The position numbers and the translations under genes are program-made. Shown piece after piece: positions 45,163 to 64,000 of a DNA stretch of 64,000 nt. This DNA is from Doryteuthis pealeii. Taxonomy: Eukaryota > Mollusca > Cephalopoda > Myopsida > Loliginidae. Each line of letters starts with the position of its first letter. Within the stretch, counting starts at the first letter, position 1. The stretch is from positions 70,600,177-70,664,176 of the forward strand of contig CM042157.1 in NCBI GenBank assembly GCA_023376005.1, read 5' to 3'. Below the pieces are notes generated by a model, which was not told the DNA's origin, did not search any database, and worked only from the letters and a program-made list of their open reading frames with translations.

Positions 45163-45353
45163 GCAGTTGATGATTTCCGAAAACTGATTGACGAAAAGTG
45201 AAGAAATCAAAACTTTAAACAACTGCAGAAATGATTGAAAGTATCTTAATTGTCTAAGTACGTTTTTTTTTTTAAATTTAAATTATAGAATTAATATTCA
45301 TCTCTAGACTATTGTGACCATCAGTGAGAGAAGAGTATGTATTTACCCAACAT

Positions 45354-45675
45354 GTTCGCCATGGATAAGATGTGACACAAGGTCATAAGTATGGAGTATC
45401 CATATTGAGACTAACTTGATAACCATAACACCCCAATGGGATGCCCTGATTACCCAACCCGTTTACCACAGGTAGGATGTGACACAAAGTCACAAGTATT
45501 GGGTATCCATATAACTATTCAGTAATAATATATCTGTGAGACCAGCTTGCTAACCATTACACCCCAATGGGTAGGATGTGACACAAGGTCGCAATTATGG
45601 GGTATCCATATTACTATTCAGTAGTAATGTATCTGTGAGACCAGCTTGCTAACCATTACACCCCAATGGGATGCA
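45354..45675 (-). repeat. Three tandem copies of tRNA-like family C
   Basis: GATGTGACACAARGTCAYAAG, GGGTATCCATA and AACCATTACACCCCAATGGG occur three times at a spacing of about 100-110 bases. Reversed, the last word is an A-box-like start of a tRNA-derived SINE. Confidence 0.65.
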
Positions 45676-45822
45676 CAAATGATAGTTGAAAAATGTAATA
45701 CCTTAGGTTATATACCCCTCTAATCTAAAGATATGTGTGGTACGGATTTAGTAAAAAAAAAAAAATTTTTTAAATTAAAAAAATCCCGTGGATTGGTGTT
45801 ATTTGCTAGGTGGCTTTAGACA

Positions 45823-45896
45823 TACAGGGTGACCAAAAAAAAAAAAAAAAAAAAAAATTTTTTTTTTTTGGGGGGGGGGGTCACCCTGTAAAACCA
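45823..45896. repeat. Short hairpin with M3-type end
   Basis: TACAGGGTGACC at the left and GGTCACCCTGTA at the right are exact inverted repeats, separated by an A run, a T run and a G run. It looks like a minimal deleted TIR element. Confidence 0.7.
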
Positions 45897-45934
45897 ATCT
45901 AGAGTTGAGTGAATGAACTTGTGTAGAATAATCA

Positions 45935-46190
45935 TACTAAGTCCAATTACCGTCGAATTGGCAAGACAAGACAGCAAGCAGTCGTAACCCAATACGATTC
46001 TGGTATGCTGTAAAGACCACTGCAAAGTGGCAGGATTTATGGAGCCTCAGAGGATCATACAAACCAAGCAGCCAATCAGGACTCAGGAATGGAATCACCC
46101 AAATGCATGAGTGGACTGTTCTGAATTCCCATAAGTACCAGTTGTTTTGACACTGGTTCAGTTGTGCTTGGCCAGTCACATTGTTCAAAC
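45935..46190. repeat. Repeat J
   Basis: CAAGCAGCCAATCAGGACTC and AGGAATGGAATCACCCAAAT match the insertion inside the M2 copy at 26951-27118. The overlapping minus ORFs of 69 and 83 codons have no known domain. Confidence 0.5.
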
Positions 46191-46329
46191 CAAGACTGAC
46201 TGACTGACTGACTGACTTGTATCTATTTTATATTAATTGGTTGGTTATAATAAGGGAGATAATCAATGGGCACTCAGTGAGAATCAAAGCTAACTACTAA
46301 TTCCTTAAAATTGACAATGATGAGATAAA

Positions 46330-46510
46330 AGGTTGGTTGGTTTCTTGCTTGCTTTACGGCATATCAACTCTTTAACTCATTTAGTGCCGAATCAAAGTCA
46401 TTTTGTTATCAGGCTGCTTACAGTACCTGTTGTTGCTTAAATGGTCAACCATCTAAATACTGAATAGGCTCGTTGCTGCTTAACTTCAGTGATCTAGCGG
46501 TACTTTCTAT
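46330..46510 (-). repeat. Repeat B head with K-like end
   Basis: (GGTT)n, TTTACGGCATATCAACTC, then GGCTCGTTGCTGCTTAACTT. Confidence 0.55.
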
Positions 46511-46909
46511 GTGACTTGTAAACGAATGTTTGATTTAATCTATCTTTTTTTTTTCTTTTTTTTTGGCGTTTCATCAATTCATCTCCTCTCAAGAAAGTGT
46601 AAAAATTTAAAGAATTGATAATTTATTTGAAGAAGGTTAAGAATATGTTAGTGGATTTTTTTTTTTCTCGTTTTCTTTCTTTCACTTAAAAGTAAGTTTT
46701 TTTGTTTTTTTTTAAATTCTCAAATGAAATGATATCCTTTTTTGTTTGTTTGGAAATGTAATAATAGAGTATCAGAATATAAAGAGAAGGAAGAAAAATA
46801 ACCTATAAGGAATATTTTAAATAAATCTTTTACACACCTCATTATACAAAAATAAGTGTTGAAATCTTACAAGTGTGCAGCAAGTTATATATTCATTCAA
46901 GAGTAAATG

Positions 46910-46948
<39 letters not shown>

Positions 46949-47252
46949 TTAGTTAAGAGTAAGGAAATGAATCCGACAGTGTATATGGATAAAATGATAT
47001 GAAAGAAACACAGATGTTGTTTAACTGAATTTATATCTAAATAATAAGATTGTTTATATCGATAACCATTACACAACAAGCGCCTCCTCTATATTTTAGT
47101 ATAAGTAAAATAGTACAGCAAGACTGTATCAATATGCTCTGAAGAAGATTTTTTTGGAGAAAATTTTTAAAAAAAAATCAAAATATTGCAATATCAGCAA
47201 TGTAAAGTTGTAGAAATAAATTCAGTTAAACAACATCTGTATTTTTTCATAC

Positions 47253-47295
<43 letters not shown>

Positions 47296-48206
47296 TACTC
47301 GGCTCAAAACCAAATGCTTCCCTTTTTTATGTTCTAGTGATTACAACACAGCCAGTGTTGTTGTCATGTTGCAGTTGAGATTCATGTAATAGATAGGCAC
47401 TATAAACACCAGATTAAGATTCCAATTTATTAAAAGAGAAACAGTTTGGTTGTGGCTAGTAGACAGGTATACAATAAGGCATATGGTAAAAATGCAGGTA
47501 AATTAGTTGCGACTAATGACAACTAATAGAAATGAGTTATACTTAGCAATGTTGCAAAAGAAAAATTCAAAAAGTAGATGAAAGTTTTTTTTTGTTTTTG
47601 TTTTTGTTTTTTTGTTTTTTTTTTAAATATTATTGCTGGGTAAGAAATATCAGATTAAATAACCACCATATTGCCATTTTGTTATATTAATCTCTTTATT
47701 TCTTTCTTTTTTTAATAGACAATTTCACTTTTGGATGGGTAATAATAAATTGTTAAATAGCAAGAATACTTTTCTGTAATCAATATTTGTTTTGTTTTAG
47801 GGGGGGTGGGTTGTTTTATTTTTAGGAGGCAGAAAAATGAGTTTAATTTTCTGAGTTAATACAAACCTAATGCTTTTTTGCAAACTTATTTTTTAAATTT
47901 TTTTTTTGTTGATTTAAAAAAATTTTTTTATGCCTGCAATGATTTTTTTTATTTATTATGAACAGATTCAAATATAATGTATCAGCTTGAATATATGATG
48001 TAAAGAAGTGTTTAAAGAAAGGGGGAAAAAAATCTCGTTTTTCAATGATTATAAGTTATGTTTAAAAAAATGAGTTCTAATATGAATTAATTTTCATTAA
48101 TGGATTAATTTGATTAAAAAAGACTGTAAAAAAAAAAATTAAAAAAAAAAATTTTAAATAAAAATTCGGAAGGATCTAGAAAAGTCACATGACCCCAGGA
48201 CAGCAA

Positions 48207-48261
<55 letters not shown>

Positions 48262-49100
48262 GCAAAAGAAAAAATACAAAACAAACTGTAGCAATAAAAC
48301 TTTAAAAAATGACTCCCTCCTGCCATATTTTAAAAATTATGAATTAAAAATGAAAGTGAAAGAAAAGCAGCCCAAAACCAGTGTATGTATGGAGTTGAAA
48401 ATTTAAAAATAATTAAAATGGTGACCAAATAACTCCAAACAACTAACATGCATTATAGTGCTAACTTAGATAGCAACAGCAGTAGAAAAATTATTAAAGG
48501 TTTCCAAGACAGAACCCATTTGAAAAAAAAAAAAAAAAAAAAAAAAAATTCTGATAACAATATTTCTCATAGCATTTTACATTTTTTCTCACAGTAAGAA
48601 ATAGATTTTCTTTCTTTTTTTTTCTCTCTCTCTTTAAATCTATTTCAGATTGTTGTTTGGCTAAATATTTGTTTTTCTTTTTTTCTTTTTTCTTTTCTTT
48701 TATCAATATAAAAGTTTTCCTGTTGATGCTTTGCGGATATTTCCAACCATGCAATCTGAGTTTAAAATGTAGAGTTTATTTTTCCCTCTTTTTTTTTTTT
48801 TTTTTAATAATAGAAAAAAAATCTTTTTTTTTCTTTTCTTTTTCTTTCTTTTTTTTTTTTTTTTTTTCTCTGGCCTTGGTCAGTGGACAGATTGTGAAAT
48901 AAAACTGTACATTAAATGCTTTATGTGCTGACCACATCTCACAGGATTCAAATGCCTTTAAGTAAAGCAGTTTTCTCTGATAAAATAATTAAATGGGGTA
49001 TATAGTGCTTTTTTTTCTTTCCCTTATTGGTTAGTTTTTAGATCCTCATTTTTTTTTTCTTTGATTTAAAAAAAAAAAAAAAAAGGGGGGTGGGGGTAGG
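46511..49100. other. AT-rich stretch, (TA)n and homopolymers
   Basis: (TA)n lies at 46913-46950, 47258-47292 and 48210-48257, with several poly-T/poly-A runs. A TAAACAACATCTGT word is present near 47010 (reversed) and 47228, part of a loose inverted repeat (46960-47030 and 47205-47260). No gene is recognised. Confidence 0.5.
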
Positions 49101-49316
49101 TCCAAGAGGAATGTGTCCTACAGTGGTCCCTCAGGTGTAATTGTAGTGGTGGCGGCAGTTACAGTGGTTGTGGTGGTAGTAGTGATGATCATTAAAGTGT
49201 GAGGGACCATGAGTGTTTACGGCTGCCCAAGTTGCTGCTAGTCTTAGCAAACAAACAAACAAGCAGTCGCCAAGTACATCTCTCTAGGACACGGCAGAGT
49301 TATCGCCCTTCTTTTA

Positions 49317-62289
<12,973 letters not shown>

Positions 62290-62332
62290 CTGGAAAAAAA
62301 TATATATAATAGCCAATAACCTTATAAATAAT

Positions 62333-62603
62333 TGGTGTTTTGTTTTACGGCATATCAACTTAAGTGGGTCATTTAATGCCAATAGAGTTTTGAAATGAAT
62401 TCATTTTTAATGGATACTCAATTTTTTTTTTTTTTATATAAATACATTTTTCTATTTAACCCATAGATGGGACCTAACAGGTATTACCACTCTGGGCCAG
62501 AGTGGACCAGGGAGCAATGGTGATGAAGGGGTGCTCCACATTCCCCAGACGTCCAGAACTGGAACCTCACCATCAGATAGTTTAACGTCATACCCAGGAC
62601 ATA
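62333..62603 (-). repeat. Repeat B
   Basis: TTTTACGGCATATCAACTTA to CCTCACCATCAGATAGTTTA. The minus ORF at 62666-62484 covers the conserved FGECGAPLHHHCS-type segment. Confidence 0.7.
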
Positions 62604-62748
62604 CCTTATAATAATAATATGATGATGATGATGATGATCTGAGTATATGGATTTTTTAAAAGTCACATTTACAATTTAAAAAAAAATTTTTTTTTTTTTT
62701 TTTTTAAATCTACAGGTTGATTGAAAAGTAACTCCCTATTTTAAACTA

Positions 62749-63130
62749 CAGTGGAAACACGGTTCTCAAATGACTGAGTTCAAACAAAAAAATTGGGGTA
62801 AAAAAGGCCTCAGTTGTCAAAGAAATTTTCAGACACACACGTTGAGCTGATGAAAACGGAAGTCATGCGAATATTGCCAAGGCAAACCGAAGACAACCAA
62901 ACATACCCAAGCAGCATCAGTTAGCGTCAGTTGCTATCTTGAATTGATAGTTTTTGTGCAAATTCTTTGCTTCATTTGTGTTTATTCTCTATTTTACGAC
63001 TACTTTAATCGTTATTCATGGATCCTAAGAAAGGTAGCAGTGAGACTACTGGAAAGGGAAAAGGAAAGTTGTAAGAATAGAATTGAAGAATTGATGGTCA
63101 AGAATGCATAAATGTGAGAGGATTTTCTAA
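62749..63130 (+). pseudogene. Tigger/pogo-like transposon 5' end
   Basis: CAGTGGAAACACGGTTCTCAA resembles the terminal repeat of Tigger-type elements. At about 63019 an ATG starts M-D-P-K-K-G-S-S-E-T-T-G-K and soon stops, a plausible remnant of the transposase start. It is cut by SINE A at about 63143. Confidence 0.5.
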
Positions 63131-63142
63131 TAAGATCTAAAG

Positions 63143-63392
63143 TAAAATAAGTCGTCAGGGTGGCCTAAAGTCGGTATCAGCTAATCAACGAGGGAGTCTA
63201 TCCCCTTTTCACTAGCGCTAGACCTAGGAGATTGTTATTGCGTCTGAGGTGGAGCGCCACACCTACCATCAGCTCCTTACTTTACCGCACAGATCCCTGG
63301 GCTACTGATATGCTGCGTTGGCAATATAAAAAAGTAAAAAAGTCGTCGGGGTGGCCTAAAGTTGGTATTGAATGCTCTACCAACTGAGCCCA
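63143..63392 (-). repeat. SINE A, truncated copy plus a second fragment
   Basis: The first copy ends at GCGTTGGCAAT (63325). A second short one starts at AAAAAGTCGTCGGGGTGG, jumps internally and ends at GCTCTACCAACTGAGCC. Confidence 0.75.
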
Positions 63393-63513
63393 TACAAGAT
63401 ATATTCAAAGATATCAGAAGGAGAATAATCTACTCCAGGGAATTGAATAAAGAATTTGGCTTGGAATTTTGAGAATGTTACCAAATACAACAGGGAACTA
63501 AAGAAGGTTGATG

Positions 63514-63575
63514 GTTGAGTTTATGGCATGGCAACCCATTGGGTTATTTTATGCCAAAAACGTTTTTGCTTTATT
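63514..63575 (-). repeat. Repeat B head
   Basis: TTTATGGCATGGCAACCC and GGTTATTTTATGCCAAAAACG. Two related segments follow at 63585-63650 and 63705-63760 (TATGGCTGTTGTGTGTG, ATCATTTTAGATTTTGCTT), a short direct repeat. Confidence 0.55.
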
Positions 63576-63799
63576 TCTTCTTTTTTTCCGGTATGGCTGT
63601 TGTGTGTGTGTAGCTATTTGGGTATCATTTTAGATTTTGCTTACAAATTGGGTAAAAGCCTTTTCATTTCTTCTAAGGTATCTTTGACTTTTCATTTCTT
63701 CTTTGTAGGGTATGGCTGTTGTGTGTGTAGCTATCTAGGTATCATTTTAGATTTTGCTTCTATTAGTAATTGGGTATAACAATTACTTCAGTTATCTGG

Positions 63800-64000
63800 T
63801 GAAATCAGCATTTCTGCTGAGGATTAGTATATCAAGTGTTTATGTGAGTAATTTTTCTAGGAGGCTAAGTTCTTTTGAGGAAGTTCAATATGTTTTTAGG
63901 ATCTATTTTTCCAAATAGTCTGTTCATGTTGTTAACTTTCTTTTGACTGTGGGTTAGGTTTGTGCATTCAATCAAAATATGTTTTATCGTATATTGGTTT
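63800..64000 (-). pseudogene. LINE C-terminal fragment, runs off the right edge
   Basis: The minus strand reads NQYTIKHILIECTNLTHSQ then a segment like LFGKIDPKNILNFLK. This is the same layout as the C-terminal tail of the LINE fragment at 18130-18690 (TIKHIL...EC, then I-x-P-x-x-L-x-x-x-K). It is probably the same family, and its upstream part would lie beyond the window. Confidence 0.7.

Overview
This window is AT-rich, intron-rich animal DNA dominated by decayed transposable elements. It looks like an invertebrate genome: there are metazoan non-LTR retrotransposon remnants, tRNA-derived SINEs, several MITE families, mariner and Tigger-type DNA transposon relics, and many (TA)n, (GAAA)n and poly-A/T runs. 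The mix would suit a lophotrochozoan such as a mollusc, but no single feature fixes the taxon, so that is only an inference.

One host gene is certain. The right-hand 13 kb carries, on the minus strand, the seven C-terminal coding exons of a CTD small phosphatase-like 2 gene (CTDSPL2/SCP4 type). They run from 62289 down to a stop codon at 49317, with GT-AG introns of about 0.6-3.5 kb and matching phases. The N-terminal third lies to the right, beyond recognisable sequence or outside the window. Exon 6 carries a one-base deletion in a C run. A second probable gene is an intronless minus-strand reading frame of about 555 codons at 15158-16824. It is split into 94 and 446 codon pieces by a one-base deletion, also in a C run. 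I do not recognise its family. A 51-codon ORF at 26587-26742 (minus) is a weaker coding candidate.

Layout: 1-2.7 kb, tandem units of one repeat (E) with a LINE 3' fragment inserted; 2.7-7.2 kb, LINE ends, SINEs, a hAT-like MITE and (TA)n; 7.2-9.9 kb, inverted-repeat elements and a SINE; 10.4-11.6 kb, a TE-derived ORF and a 127-bp tandem satellite with telomere-like blocks; 12.6-15 kb, two large palindromic elements; 15.1-16.8 kb, the unknown gene; 17-32 kb, nested repeats including a three-level nest at 23.9-24.6 kb; 32-49 kb, AT-rich low-complexity DNA with LINE, mariner and SINE pieces; 49.3-62.3 kb, CTDSPL2 with repeats in every large intron; 62.3-64 kb, Tigger, SINE and LINE fragments.

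The most interesting non-genic signal is that non-autonomous TIR families with different ends (called here M1, M2 and M3) carry interstitial telomere-like CCCTAA/TTAGGG blocks in their cores. M2 is flanked by 8-bp target duplications. A second signal is an interspersed element (B) present in about 16 pieces, nearly all in one orientation. Family names A, B, E, M1 and so on are local labels for this window, not database names.
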